In this document: positions 43,001 to 56,500 of the stretch, in pieces
Position numbering within the stretch: the first letter of the stretch is position 1
Layout: every line of letters begins with the position of its first letter
Made by a program: the position numbers and the translations under genes
Notes under the pieces: model-generated
The model's database searches: none
Seen by the model: only the letters and a program-made list of their open reading frames with translations
Told to the model about the DNA's origin: nothing
From: Mikania micrantha
Taxonomy: Eukaryota > Streptophyta > Magnoliopsida > Asterales > Asteraceae
NCBI GenBank assembly: GCA_009363875.1
Contig: CM018691.1
Coordinates: 7,075,977 to 7,139,976 of the forward strand
Length of the DNA stretch: 64,000 nt
Direction of reading: 5' to 3'

Positions 43001-46000
43001 GAAGGCCCAGGTTAACATGTTGAATACACACACCAACACCACTCCCAACTGGATCTTCGACAGTGGAGACTCCCAGCATGTCACGAATGATCTCACCAAC
43101 TTATCCCACCATGCCCCATATGACGGTACTAAAGAGCTTGTGATCGGTGACGGTTTGTGTTTGAAAATCACTCATATTGGCTCACTTGTCATTTCTACTT
43201 CTCCTATTCCTTTAGTTCTTACTAATGTTCTTTGTGTTCCTTCTTTGTCTTGTAACATTATTTCTATCTCTCTTCTATGTTCTGACAATAACATTCTAAT
43301 AGAATTTTTCTCCTTTTTGTTTCTTATCAAGGACCGAGTCTCCCGGACTCTCCTGCTCCACGGAACAACCACTCAAGGAATGTATAATCTACATTCCTCA
43401 CTCCAGCCTTCTGCCTTCACCATGCATCCAACAGCTTCAACACCTTGGCACCATCGTCTCGGTCATCCCAACAACAAGATTTTACAACATTTATCTTCTT
43501 TTATTAGTTCTATTTCAAAATTCAATGATAATTGTAATTCATGTCGTATTAATAAAAGTCATCGCTTGCCTTTTTCTGTTTCTACACTTACTTCGCATTC
43601 TCCTCTTGAATTGATTTTTTCTAATGTTTGGTGTTCTCCTATTCCCTCATTTGATAATCACAAATACATCATCTTTGTTGATCACTTTAGCAAATACATA
43701 TGGCTCTACCCCTTACAACAAAAAATCAGATTCATTATCCACTTTCACACATTTTCAAAACTTGGTTGAAAACTATTTTAACACCAAAATTAAACAACTC
43801 TACTTTGACAATGGAGGTGAGTACATTAAACTTCTCCCACACCTCCGATCCGGTGGCATTTCACATTTAACCTCCCCACCACACACTCTGGAACACAATG
43901 GTTTTGCTAAACGACGACACCGTCACATTGTGGAAACATGCCTCTCCCTTCTTTCCCATGCAAAGTTACCTCTCCACTTCTGGACCTTTGCTTTCACTAC
44001 TGCCTCCTACCTCATAAATCGACTCCCCACCCCAACTCTCAACAATTCTTTTCCATACCACCGCCTGTTCCAAAAATTTCCCAACTACCATAAACTTCGT
44101 AGTTTTGGTTGTTTGTGCTATCCCTGGCTTCACCCTTATTCTCCCAACAAACTCCATTCCCGCTCCACTCCCTGTGTTTTTGTAGGCTATTCATCCTCTC
44201 AAAGTGCCTACCACACTTACGACCCTGTCGCGGGTAAACTTTATACCTCTCGACATGTGGTCTTTGAGGAGTTAATCTTTCCCTATGAAACCCTCACTTC
44301 CACTTCCACTCCTCCACCTTCCAATCTCAATGCTTGGCTGCCCATCTCAATGCCCTCTGCCTCAATTCCTTCTGCCCAAACCCCTTCTGTCCCATCCACC
44401 CATCCTTCCAATTCTATCCCCCCTCCTCCAACTTCAGCCCCTGCACACTCTACCATCCCTCCTCCCCCTATCCTCACCTACTCTCACCGATCTAAGCATC
44501 ACCAACCTTCTGACCCCCCCCCCACTTCTCCCCCCCACCCTTCTCCTACACCCTCTCAGTGTCCTCCTTCCCCACCTTCCCTCCCCTCCAAACCAACCAT
44601 TCGGCCCAACCCAAAACCCAATCCTCGGTATCACAACTCTCAATTCCTGCTATACAACACCACCACCACCCCCATCCTTGAACCTTCCAATGTCCTTCAA
44701 GCCTTAAAACATCCCTTATGGCGCAAAGCCATGTCGGATGAATTTGAGGCCCTCAACAGAAACCACACCTGGACCCTTGTCCCCCCATCTTCTGCCCCTA
44801 ACCTCGTGGGGTGTAAATGGGTCTTTCGCACCAAGTACAATCCGGATGGCTCCATTGATCGCTTAAAAGCGCGCCTCGTTGCCAAAGGATTCCACCAGCG
44901 TCCCGGAATTGATTATGTCGAAACCTTCAGCCCTATTATCAAACCTGCAACCCTTCGCCTCATCCTTTCCATTGCCACTTCACAAAATTGGACACTTCGT
45001 CAACTCGACATAAACAACGCTTTCTTACAAGGCACCTTAACTGAAGATGTCTACATGTCTCAACCTCCCGGTTTCATTGACCCTTCCCTTCCAAACCACA
45101 TGTGCAAGCTTCAAAAGGCCATTTATGGTCTTAAACAAGCTTCACGTGCCTGGTATGATGAACTCAAATGCTATCTAATCTCTCAAGGTTTCAACCCCAC
45201 TATTTCAGACTCCTCCCTCTTCACCCTCCTCTCCGATCCTTCCCCCATTTTCATCCTGGTTTATGTTGACGACATCATCATTACCGGCCCCGATCCTACT
45301 CTCCTAAACCGCTTTATCCAATCTCTTGCCCTCAAATTCTCCCTCAAGGATCTTGGTCAATTGTCCTACTTCCTTGGAGTTGAGGTCATCCCTCACTCTC
45401 AAGGCATTCTGCTCTCACAAAACAAGTACATCCGTGACATTTTACTTCGAGCTAATTATTGACTCCAAACCCATCTCAAACACCCATCACCTGCTCCGAA
45501 CCACTAACCCTACACGGAGGCGAACCTCTTCGAACACCCACTGAATATCACACCTTAGTTGGTGCCTTGCAATATTTGTCTCTTACACGACCTGATGTTG
45601 CTTTCACTGTTAACCGTTTGTCACAATTTATGCATGCTCCCTCCTCTTTACACTGGAATGCTCTAAAAAGACTGCTACGTTACCTCCAGGGTACTTCTCA
45701 TCATGGTCTTTTGATTCGCCGTTCCTCACCACTGCATCTTCATGCCTTTACTGATGCTGATTGGGCTGGCGACAAAGATAACTATCGAAGCACAACCGGT
45801 TACATCGTTTTTTTTGGCTCAAATCCTATATCCTGGAGCTCCAAACGCCAAAGCACTCTGGCACGCTCCTCTACTGAAGCAGAGTTTCGAGTTGTTGCTT
45901 CCACCACCACTGAAGTTCAATGGCTTATGTCACTCCTTTCTGAATTGGGCCTCATGTCTTCCACACTGCCGGTCATTTACTGTGATAATCACAACTTATT

Positions 46001-47466
46001 CAGCCAACCCAGTCTTCCACTCCAGAATGAAGCATTTAGCCCTTGACTTCCATTTTGTCCGTGAGAAAGTAAAGGCTGGCTCACTGCGTGTCACCCACAT
46101 TTCTGGTGATGACCAGTTAGCCGATGTCCTGACTAAACCTTTGTTACGGCCACGCTTTAAATTACTACTCTCCAAGATTGGCCTTATCTCTAGACCGTCC
46201 ATCTTGCAGGGGCCTATTGAACCATCTTTGGTTTCATCTACAACAAACTAAATATTATTTTATTTACCTTTTATCTTTAGTTCAAAGTTTAAATATTTAG
46301 TTTTATAGTCAAATGTATATCCCTAGTTGTTCTCCTTATTTTATGTAAAATTAGTTTATGTGACTTGTATTTATATGATATCAATGGAATGAAAATAATT
46401 AAGTTTTTCCTTCATAACCTTCTCTGATCTTTACTCGAAATACTTAAGTAACATTTGCGTAACAGTAAGCATTATATATATGTTACACCAAGTTAGAATG
46501 CATGGTTATGATGAAAAATAGAAGAAGATTTTTTGAAACCATAATTTATGAGAAAGGAGAGAGGAGAAAGATGAGTGAATGTATGACATTTGATTGTGGT
46601 TTTCAAAACTAGCATTTTCTTTGTTTCGAATTTTCTCTTATATCAATGATATTATCTCCTTAATTTTTGGTTTACTTAGTAAAATGTCATTATCTATATC
46701 AACCATTGATTTAAGAAATCAATGGTTTATCTTGAATTTTCTTAGTTTTCAAGTAAATGAGAGTTTTCTTAAGTGTTTCTCCGCTACACACAAATAAGAG
46801 GGTGACAAGTTAAAACTAACCAACAATCACATATTTTGACTTGGTGCATGTTAAGATTCATAATTCTTAAGTCTAGATTATATGTGTAGCTTCGATGATT
46901 AAGAAATTTATTTATAAAATCAAAGACCAGAGAATGGTGAAAAAATGAGGATACTCACAAAGCCAAAACCATTAGTGCTATCTTCAGACACAACCATGGA
47001 GTAGCCAGAGGAATAATTTGTAAGGAATTCTTTGATGTAAGGAATTTCGTCAACGATTGCATCAACACCACCTTTCTTACTCCCCTTTGTCAAAGCATCA
47101 GCAAATTCCTCTAATGAATTATATGGCTTTAACCTGCTGTCTTTGAAATTCATGTTCCTAACTATAACTCCTTGAATAGGGGTACCACGCTGGTACCCAA
47201 TTAAGCCTTTGTTTGATGCTAATGATGCTACCTGTATTTGTTCAACGGTTAATAGAGAACTTAGTGTTGCAGTGTAGCTAGAAACAAGCACAAGCACTAC
47301 AAACAACCACACGGTGACAACAAATCTTGACAAATTATTTTCCAGCTTCTGTCCTGCAAGTTCAATTTTTAAAACACGCCTCAAAGCTAACTCTCAATAA
47401 ATATATATATATATATATAGCGTACCTTATCACTATTATACTTTAACTGCAAAAAAATACACACAT

Positions 47467-47521
<55 letters not shown>

Positions 47522-50500
47522 TTTTGCAGTCCAAGTATAATAGTGATAAGGTACGTTTAATTTGGGGCATCAAAGTGGTGTACTGGTTTGAGTAGAGGAG
47601 AGATAAGATAGAGGTCTTAATTAAGTTCGATCCCCAGGACGGCTAAAGCTCAGCCGCAGTCAACCATTGGGTGGGGGGCATGGCGGTTTACCACGTAAGT
47701 AGGTTCCTATGGTTATCAAAAAATGGTATAATAATGGCATCTAAATTACAAAAAATTGTAAGTAGTTACATTATAGCTAGATTCAATTATGAAACTTGTT
47801 CAAAAGGGAAACTTAGTTGCATTGATCAACTGTGAAAAGAAAAAAGAAAAGAAAAATGTAATAGCTTACTATGAGCATAAACAAGGGTTGAAAACGCAAA
47901 CCACAAGATTGTTCCTATTTGTTGTACCAGTGAACCTTGAAAATCATCATTCGTCCCATGTTCAAGAATCCAAATGACAAATCCAACTAAAATAAAGAAA
48001 CAACCAGATACAATCCAAAGATCTGAACTAAGTGGTTTCATAAATATCCACATGCTTGCATCTGCATTTCGAGTTAGTGTTGCAAGGCCAAGGTCCGTGT
48101 ATGGCAAAGTGAAGTCGACGTATAGAGATCTGTTAGATGTAATTGTTATATCTCCAATGGCTGCATCAAATTCCTGATACAAACAGAAATGCAATACATC
48201 ATAATATAGTAATTTCACCCTCCAAAGAATACCGGGCAGGTTACAAAAATATGCTTACCCCTAAAGAGACTTGATATATAAAATCATTGTAATTTACTGG
48301 TCCATCTTCATCATGCTTAAATGGAATGAAGTCAAAGGCTACATTGGGGTCAAATGCTTGAAAGGCAGTTAGGAAAACATCTAAACAAAACCCTGAAACA
48401 GATGTTGAATTAGTTTGAGTACTATAATTTACTTGAAACAGATACCCTGATCTGGATTTCACAGGAATTCCAATTCTAAGGCGCCTGCTAGTTACTTGTA
48501 GCATCCTGTGCGTTGGATTATTCAAGATGCCTCCTGGCCATGCGATGGATTCCAAGCCATAATGAGGAAAAGAATTCACCTTATCAATCATTTTAGTGAA
48601 ACCAGTATCTATTGTCCAAAACCCAACCTTTACTTCCTGTTTTCCTATCACGTTTATTATTTCCAAAATTTGATTCACAACCTTCGCGTTCATAAATTTG
48701 AAATTACCGGCTAAACCATCAAATGAAACTCTTAACATCTCATTCAAAAGTGATGGACCCCATTGAGCTGAGCCAGTCGTTGCCAAATCTTGTGTGTTGT
48801 AGTTAAGAGCAGACTGCGTCTTCTCAACGGCCATTGCAAGTGCTGAAACTCCATCATACGCTGAAATAGCATACACGTTTATATCCTTGAGCTCCATCAC
48901 ATGATATTTCAATGTGAGTTTTTTAAGGTCACTTGATTGAGGGACATATGATTTAAGACCCACCACCCCTTGCATAAACTCCATAGCTTCATCATCCATG
49001 AAATCCAACAAGTCCATAGTCTTGCTGGTTACAATCCACTTGTAACCTGCATCCATCATTCCTAGACATTTTGCATTATTGAAAATGTGGAATGCAAGGG
49101 AATGAGAAGCATGTAGGATGTATAGTTTTGTTTTCATATTTGAAAGCTTATGAAGCTCTTCTTGTAATACTTCATTGCTAGCAGATGCTGAAATAGGATG
49201 CATATATGTTACAATTATCCTCTTTTCTTGGAGGAAATTGGTGATAAATGTCGCCATATCTCTCCCATTTTCAGTGTCCTCAAAGATAACAATAACATTC
49301 TTCCATCCATAGGATAATGCCATTGATGCAATGGCTTGAACCTGAGTCGTTTCATCTTGCGTAATTTGAAGAAAGTAAGGATGTTTTCTGGAAGATGGAA
49401 TCGGTGAAAATGAAAGAATAGGTGTGGTAGCTTGGTCCCCCAATAAGGCCATGAGCTTTGCTTCGGCTTCTGATTGTGAGCCTAAAATCGCTTGCACTTT
49501 TAGTTTCTCCATAAGATCAAGAGCTGGTATGCAAACAAAAAAAAATCACAAAATTCACAATTTGTATTGTTTGGTACTATTATATTAATATGTTGGGTTT
49601 TGAATTTCCATCAAAACCGACAATGATTTGGTGAATTGAAATATGGTAAATAAATTAAAGAGATGATGCTATTGCCGAGATGGAACAACACGACTATGTT
49701 AGAATCTTTGTGCAATGGAATAGTTTATATATGTGAGCAGTGTTTGTTTCACACCAATCGACAGAAAACATGCACATACATTTGATATATACAAATGTTA
49801 TTACACAGCCTATTTATCGTTGATAATAGACAATTATTTGGCAGTTATCCAACTGCAATAACTTCCTAATTAACTACCATACCATCGGTAGTTTGGACTT
49901 GACCCGTTAACATAACATTAGATATATAAATACAATAATTACTAAAATGCCCCTGCAGTTAATTATCATAAGATAATCAAGCTTAATTTCCGGCAATGCC
50001 TCCCCTAAGCTTGATTCACATCTGCTTCAACCTTTACTTCTTCATAGTGGCTGGTCCGCAACCCGGTGGTCAGCTCCTAACCGTAGAGACCTTCCTTTTC
50101 TTGAAGGGTAAATTCGTTTCTTCAGCCATCACCTTTGTTGTACTACTTTCTCCATGTTTCACAGCAAACAATCCTTGTTCTTGCTTTCTTTTCTTGAGGT
50201 TCATGTAGTACCAATGCATCATCTCAAGGTGTTCATTATATTGTAGTAAAAGTTGAAATCCTTTCCTCGGATCCATCTTCATTTCGGCAGCAATTAGAGA
50301 CCAAACCCTATTTTTGGTTACACTTTCTTTTCCTCCATTGATTTGAACAACCATGTACAAATGGTATAAATCAACTTCTTCTCCATCCATGATAGAAATC
50401 CAAAAATCATTCTTCTTGGTCACATACTTGTTGAACCATTTAACCATCTTGTTAAACTTTTCTTTACTACCGCTTTATTTCTTATGTTGGTGTTAATTGC

Positions 50501-53500
50501 AGCCAACAAATCCAAGAGAATCACCATTTCTTCAATAGTTTCAACTTCCTTTGATTCCATACTTCCAACCAGTTCTTTTCCTTTACCATCTTCCATCATC
50601 CTTTTGATCATTCAAGTCCATTTCTTTGAAATTTTTTGACGTTACTTCAGCCTTACTCAATTTGTTTATTTCATTCCATTTTCCGGCAGGTACTTCATTT
50701 GGTTCATGTTCAGACTCGTCCTAATGGATCATTTCAACAACCCTTTTCCGGTTACCTTTATTGTTATGACCCATATTGGATATTATGCATGACGCTCCTT
50801 GGAAAGGGACTTCAAAACCTTGGTTTATGAGCATATTCATACTTAACAGATTTCTTTTTAGAGATGGTGTGAAGAACAGAAGAGGACGGTAATTTGAATT
50901 CAATGAACTCGACATGATGAGAGTGATATAAACGACAAGTTTTGGGATCAAAACACTTGCAGGCAGATTTGGAAGTAGAATAATCAAGTAATATGCTGAT
51001 ACGAATAAGGAGGCACGGACGGTGACACATAAGCCTCCTATTTTACATGCTTATTCTAGAAGGGGCAAGATAGGGAATAGCCATTAAAATTTTGTTACGT
51101 ATGAGATTATAAAAGTGAATAGGGGAAGTTAGAATGGTATTGGTGAGTTTGTTAAGGTTTGGGCTCCTCTGTTTTACAGGGAGAGAGATTGTAATTGAGA
51201 GAGTAGTTTTTGTTCATCTTGTTCAATCAAGTGATTATTAATAAATATTCCTTTCCATTTCCATTTGTATTTGTGGTGTGTGTTAGATTGTTATCATTGG
51301 TCCGACCTGCCCTGACCTGTCGTTGATAGCATCGTCCTCAATTCATCCGTTTCCCACGTAATGGAGACGCGCAATCAGAACTCGCGCTTGGACGTCCACG
51401 AGCAACAGATCAAGCAAATTCAATATGATGTTGCAGAGATTAAGCAATTGATGATAGAGGATCGATCAGAATCAACTAAATTCCTTAAGATGATGTCAAC
51501 TTGGATGAAGCAATTCGAAAAACGACCAGCCGATTCCTCAAGCTCACGTATGAGTCCGAAAGTTATCGATCCTTTTGGTACTACTATTCACCCACCTCCC
51601 CCACCGGATCCTTCGTCACCACCGTTTCCATGGGCGGTGAAGAAGGTGAAGCTCCCTGAATTTTCAGGTTTCGATCCACAAGGATGGATTAACAAGGCTA
51701 ATCTATATTTTGATATCAATTCGACTCCTGATGAGCTCCGCCTCAAATTAGCGCAATTGAGCATGCAAGGGGTTGCTTAACACTGGTTTGCAGTGGTCAC
51801 CCAAGTCCATGATTCTCTCACATGGACTGACTTTCAAGTTGAATTGTTGCAGCAATTTAGTGGTTTAGAAATCCACAATCCATATAATCAACTTGCTTCC
51901 ATTAAGCAAGCTGATTCAATATTGGATTACATTGATGATTTTGAATATTTACTGTCATTAGTTCCTCGATTACCAGACTCTCGGCTATCATAGCTGGTCT
52001 GCGTGAGGATGTAAAAAAATGGGTCAGGCTTTATCGCCCACAAACACGTCTAGATGCTATCTATTTAGCAAAAGATGTGGAAGCTATGCTCCGACCATCG
52101 ACTACTACAGGACCCTTATCTCGTTTTCGTTATGGGGTGTCCGGAAATAAGTCCTCGAAGTCAGTAAATGTGGAAAAATGTGGGGATTCCAAAATAAGCT
52201 TTTCTGGGGGTCGTCCTTCCCCAACCGTGTCTTCTTCTTTTAAACCAGACTCGAATGGTCAACCACATTCCTTTGGGGGAAATTTTTCAGGGGTTAATGC
52301 CAATCGAGAAAGGGGTATGCGTTAATTCATTGTCTAGAACAGAATGGGAGGAAAAAAGGAAAAAAGGGCTAAGCTATCGATGTGGGCAATTGTCTGGGCC
52401 AGCTCACCGTTGCCCAGAGGGTAAACTGCTAATTTTATTGTTGGGAGATGATGAAGACGAAGGAGTAAAAGGTGATCAGATTGTGTTGGAAGGCCTCGCA
52501 TCGGAAACAGCTGATGAGCCGGTGGCTGGCACGTGTTTGGCATTAGAAGTGGCTGGTATCTTAGCACATCAAAGCACCATTAACACTTTCAAGTTGGAAG
52601 GGGCAATTCAGGGAATCCCAATCAGCTTGCTGGGGATAGTGGTGCAACCCATAATTTTATATCCAGCAAACTGGTTGCTGCTCTGGATATTCCTTCTGAA
52701 GTATTTGCGGGAATCCATATTCGTCTAGGAGATGGCCATGTTGTGTTTATTCAAAGTCAATGTGTGCAGTTGGCTGTTCAAATTGTCCCCTGTTTGTTCT
52801 CAATTAATGTGCTGGTTTTTGACACAGGAAACTTGGATCTTATCTTGGGTATGGATTGGTTGCAATCTTTAGGGGAAGTTACTCACGATTGGAAAAATGC
52901 ATGGATGAAGTTTGTTCATTTGAATGTACCGGTGCTTCTTCAAGGGATAAGTGCGAATCAATCTCAGGAAGCAGCTTTACAACAATGGCTTCCTGTAGAT
53001 GAAGGTGCACTATCAGTAGTAGCAAGTGTTCTAACGAAGTCAATTTCTACAATACCTTCTATCACACAGGAGGGATATCGGTGTCTCAGCGCGACCAACT
53101 GCAAAGTCTTTTGCAACAATTTGAGCTCGTATTCCAAGCATCAACCGGTCTTACTCCTTGCCGAGCCCATGATCATCGCATTCCCCTCACAACTGACCAA
53201 CCCGTTGCAGAGCGACCTTACCGCTACCCTCACATTCAAAAGAATGAAATCAAGTGCGAAGTACAGGAGCTGTTGGCCTTGGGAATGATTCGCCATAGCC
53301 ATAGCGCTCATTCCAGTCCGGTGATATTAGTACGCAAGAAAGACAACTCTTGGAGGATGTGTGTGGATTATAGGGCATTAGATAAGGTCACCATTCCGGA
53401 CAAGTTTCCCATACCAGTCGTGGAGGAACTCCTAGATGAATTACACAGGGCCTCTTATTTCTCTGAATTAGATCTTAAATCCGGATATAACCAAATTAGA

Positions 53501-56500
53501 ATGCAAGAAGATCGCATTGAGAAAACGGATTTCAGAACACATGAAGGCCATTACGAGTACTTAGTTATGCCGTTTGGTTTGATGAACGCCCCTGCCACGT
53601 TTCAAGCCATCATGAACGATATTTTCAGACCCTTACTCCGCATTTCAGCGTGATTTTCTTCGATGATATCATGGTCTACAGCCCTACGTGGGAATCTCAT
53701 TTGGTAGATTTAAAAACAGTCTTTCAGATACTCTCTAATAATTTCTTTGTTTTTAACCCTCAAAAGTGTTCTTTTGGGCAATCTACAGTCGAATACTTAG
53801 GCCACATCATTAGCGGTCAGAGGGTTTCCATGGACCCTAATAAAATACAAGCCGTTCTGGATTGGCCAGTTCCCACAACCCTGAAAGGATTGAGAGGCTT
53901 TTTAGGTCTCACTGGTTATTACCGTAAATTCATCCAGCATTATGGCAGTATTGCTCGCCCACTTACTGATTTGACGAAAAAAATGCCTTCTTATGGTCTG
54001 AACATGCTCAAGAAGCTTTTACTCAGCTAAAAAAGGCCTTGGTCTCCACTCCAGTCCTCACGTTGCCTAATTTTGAACAACCATTCATTATTGAATGTGA
54101 TGCGTCGGGCGGAGGCATAGGAGCTGTTCTAATGCAACACAAAAAGTCGGTTGCTTTTTTCAGTAAAGGATTTAGCGATCGTAATCTATCCAAATCTGCC
54201 TATGACAGAGAGATGATGGCGTTAGTGTTAACAGTCCAACATTGGCATCAATATCTGTTATCGTGTACACAGATCAAAAAACCTCAAATTCCTGTTACAA
54301 CAAAGAGTTACAACACCGGATCAACAAATTGGGTGGCTAAACTATTGGGGTATGATTTCGAGATTCAATACAAACCAGGCAGAACTAACAGAGCTGCGGA
54401 TGCCTTATCTCGCCAAGCAGAGTATGGAAATATCTCCATTCTTTGTTCAGGTCCAGTATGGTTGCAAGGTTCTCAATTGATTAAAGAAGCTCGATTGGAT
54501 CTGGTCATTCAAAAGGTGATGCAAGGTTGCTCCAACGATCCACTCAAACACCCTGGTTTTACGGTTAAAAAGGGGGTTTTATTCTACAAAGATCGTCTAG
54601 TAATTTCGTCGTCTTCCAAACACAATCCAGCTCTTTTGCAGGAATTTCACAGAACAGCCACTGTAGGACATTCGGGGTATTACCGCACGTATAGAAGACT
54701 GGCAGCTAACCTTTTCTGGCCGGGTATGACTTCGACAGTCAAACAGTTTGTCAAAGAATGTGACGTGTGCCAGTGATGTAAAGTATCTACTCTTATGCCA
54801 GGCGGCCTATTGCAACCGTTAGTTATTCCTGAGGCCATTTGGGAAGATCTATACATGGATTTCATTGTGGGGCTTCCTTATTCAAAAGGGTTCAATGTGA
54901 TTTTGGTGGTGGTTGATCGTTTATCCAAATATGCCCACTTTATTAACCTCAAACATCCTTATACAGCTAAAGGAGTGGCAGATTCATGAGATAAAGCCAA
55001 ATGTATTTGGGGTAGCAGTCGACAAAAATAACACAATATGCAAAATGATCAATTTATTGTTGAACAGGCCCCACATGTCAAAAATAGAAAGGGTAATTAA
55101 CGTTAATCGTGCTTTATATTAACTTATTTTATGAATATCTATATTTACCCATTTTATGAATATCATTTTTTATTAAAATAAATAATGAAAACAATCAAAC
55201 AACCTTAAAATGATAATTTCCAATAGATTTCTTCTTTTTTAAGGGACATTAAATAGATAAAGGAGCAACATATTAGTTGTCTTCTCGAGAAAGAGATAAA
55301 GTGAAGGGATAACTAGGCAAAATTATCCGGAGAATTGCCTCAACCGGTAAAGGCTCACCCTTCCAATATGAAGGTCATGGGTTCAATCCTTGTTGGGAGC
55401 AATTTAATAGATATCAGGTGAAGGAACGAATCAGGGCTTTAATCCCAGTTTCGAACCTAATGGGGGGCGAGAGTTTACGGATTCCATCCAGTTCCCGCGC
55501 ATCTGGGGGCACACGTGTCTCAGGTCGGAGATCGAGGAATCGATCTTAGCTATTCATCGCCAGGATAACTGAAGGTAGCACGACAAGACAGTTTAACTGC
55601 CGTTCAAAAAAAAAACTAGGCAAAATTACTGATTTTTCCTTTCCTTCTGATCTGAGAGGAAATAAAAGGAAATAATTACATTTTTTTTCCTTTTCATTTT
55701 CAAAAATTTCTTTCTTTTCGGTTCTGGACATAAAAGTAGTCCCTGCACCTTTCTTGAAAACATACCAACTGGTCGATGATCCCATCACCGTTCACATCGT
55801 CTAGTGGGGCGAACACGACACCACCTTCTTCGTCAGGCGTCTACCGGAGTTCGCCTGCCCTGCACCTTTTTTCAGTTTTGTTTGATTAGGGTTTTTAGGA
55901 AAATCGTACCAGATAGACGGGAGCCTAGAAAGAAGATTGTTTGCACTCTTTGACCGGCTTCCAAATCTGTTGCGATGGTGGGGAAGTTTTTGAAGGCGGG
56001 AATGAATGTCGCAAGAGATCCCGATTGGATTAGTGTTGTTTCAACAACATGCATATAACTTCCGAGATGATACAATCACCGCCGTAAGGTACCGAAATCT
56101 GTTCGACTCGATGTTCAATGCTATAATTGAAGCGATGGTGGTCGTCGGACACCAGAATATTCCGGTGATTGTGGCAGAAACAGGAACCAAGGGTTTGAAC
56201 GGTGCTGGATCATGGCAAAATTGAGGGGTTTGCTATCCAAAGATGAACATGAAGTTACAAATTGATTTAGGGCTAAATGGCAAAATTGAGGGTTTGCTAT
56301 CCAAAGAGATAGTTACAGACTATTTTACGTCTTTTAACACAAACGATGAAATCCATTTGAAAATTTTATTTTAAAAATGTTTTTTTTTTTTTTTGTATTT
56401 ATTTCTAATAAACGATGATATTTATAAAATGAGAAGGACGATTTATATAATTTACACAAATAAAAAAGTTGTAATGGTTTAGTAGTAACGAGCAAGTTTT

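Larger units (their letters stand above)
41785..46435 (+). mobile_element. Nearly complete Ty1/copia element in intron 4 of GLR-C
   Basis: Short LTRs 41785-42003 and 46215-46435 (about 97% alike by eye) between duplications CGAAA (41780-41784 and 46436-46440); the exact LTR tips are uncertain by one or two bases. Primer site TGGTATCAGAGC at 42004 and purine tract caggggcc before 46215. Gag, protease, integrase, RT and RNase H follow in the standard copia order on the plus strand. A stop ends gag, and frameshifts in integrase, RNase H and its tail make it inactive now. Size (4.65 kb) and 220-bp LTRs fit small lineages such as Ale or Ivana. Confidence 0.9.
49591..51025 (-). mobile_element. LTR retroelement remnant carrying an ARID domain
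   Basis: In native minus orientation: a copia-type integrase C-terminal piece (about 51025-50870, FDPKTCRLYHSHHVEFIEF), joined to a segment like the one after copia protease (TPSLKRNLLSMNMLINQGFE, about 50905-50840), a linker, an ARID DNA-binding domain (50447-50070), a purine tract (AGGGGAGGC, about 49996-50008) and a 405-bp LTR (49995-49591, TGCCGGAAA...CCCAACA). The 5' LTR and gag are gone, cut off by the gypsy element. RT and RNase H are absent, and ARID occupies the place of pol's end, directly before the purine tract. Confidence 0.75.
51024..54989 (+). mobile_element. Ty3/gypsy element, 3'-truncated, in intron 1 of GLR-C
   Basis: A probable 5' LTR and leader (51024-51360, TATA-like gattataaaag at 51110) is followed by gag, protease, RT, RNase H and the first part of integrase on the plus strand. 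The integrase core breaks off after its first catalytic Asp and no 3' LTR is seen. Stops and frameshifts are present in gag, protease and RT. I could not fix the lineage; a chromovirus-related type is likely from the zinc knuckle and RT style. Confidence 0.85.

Noticed and set aside
44285..44707. Pro/Leu/Ser-rich 140-residue frame
   Set aside because: Shadow of the Pro/Ser linker between integrase and RT of the copia element in another register.
55334..55390. Possible tRNA gene
   Set aside because: A and B boxes are present, but the cloverleaf is incomplete and the unit has SINE length, an A tail and a target duplication.
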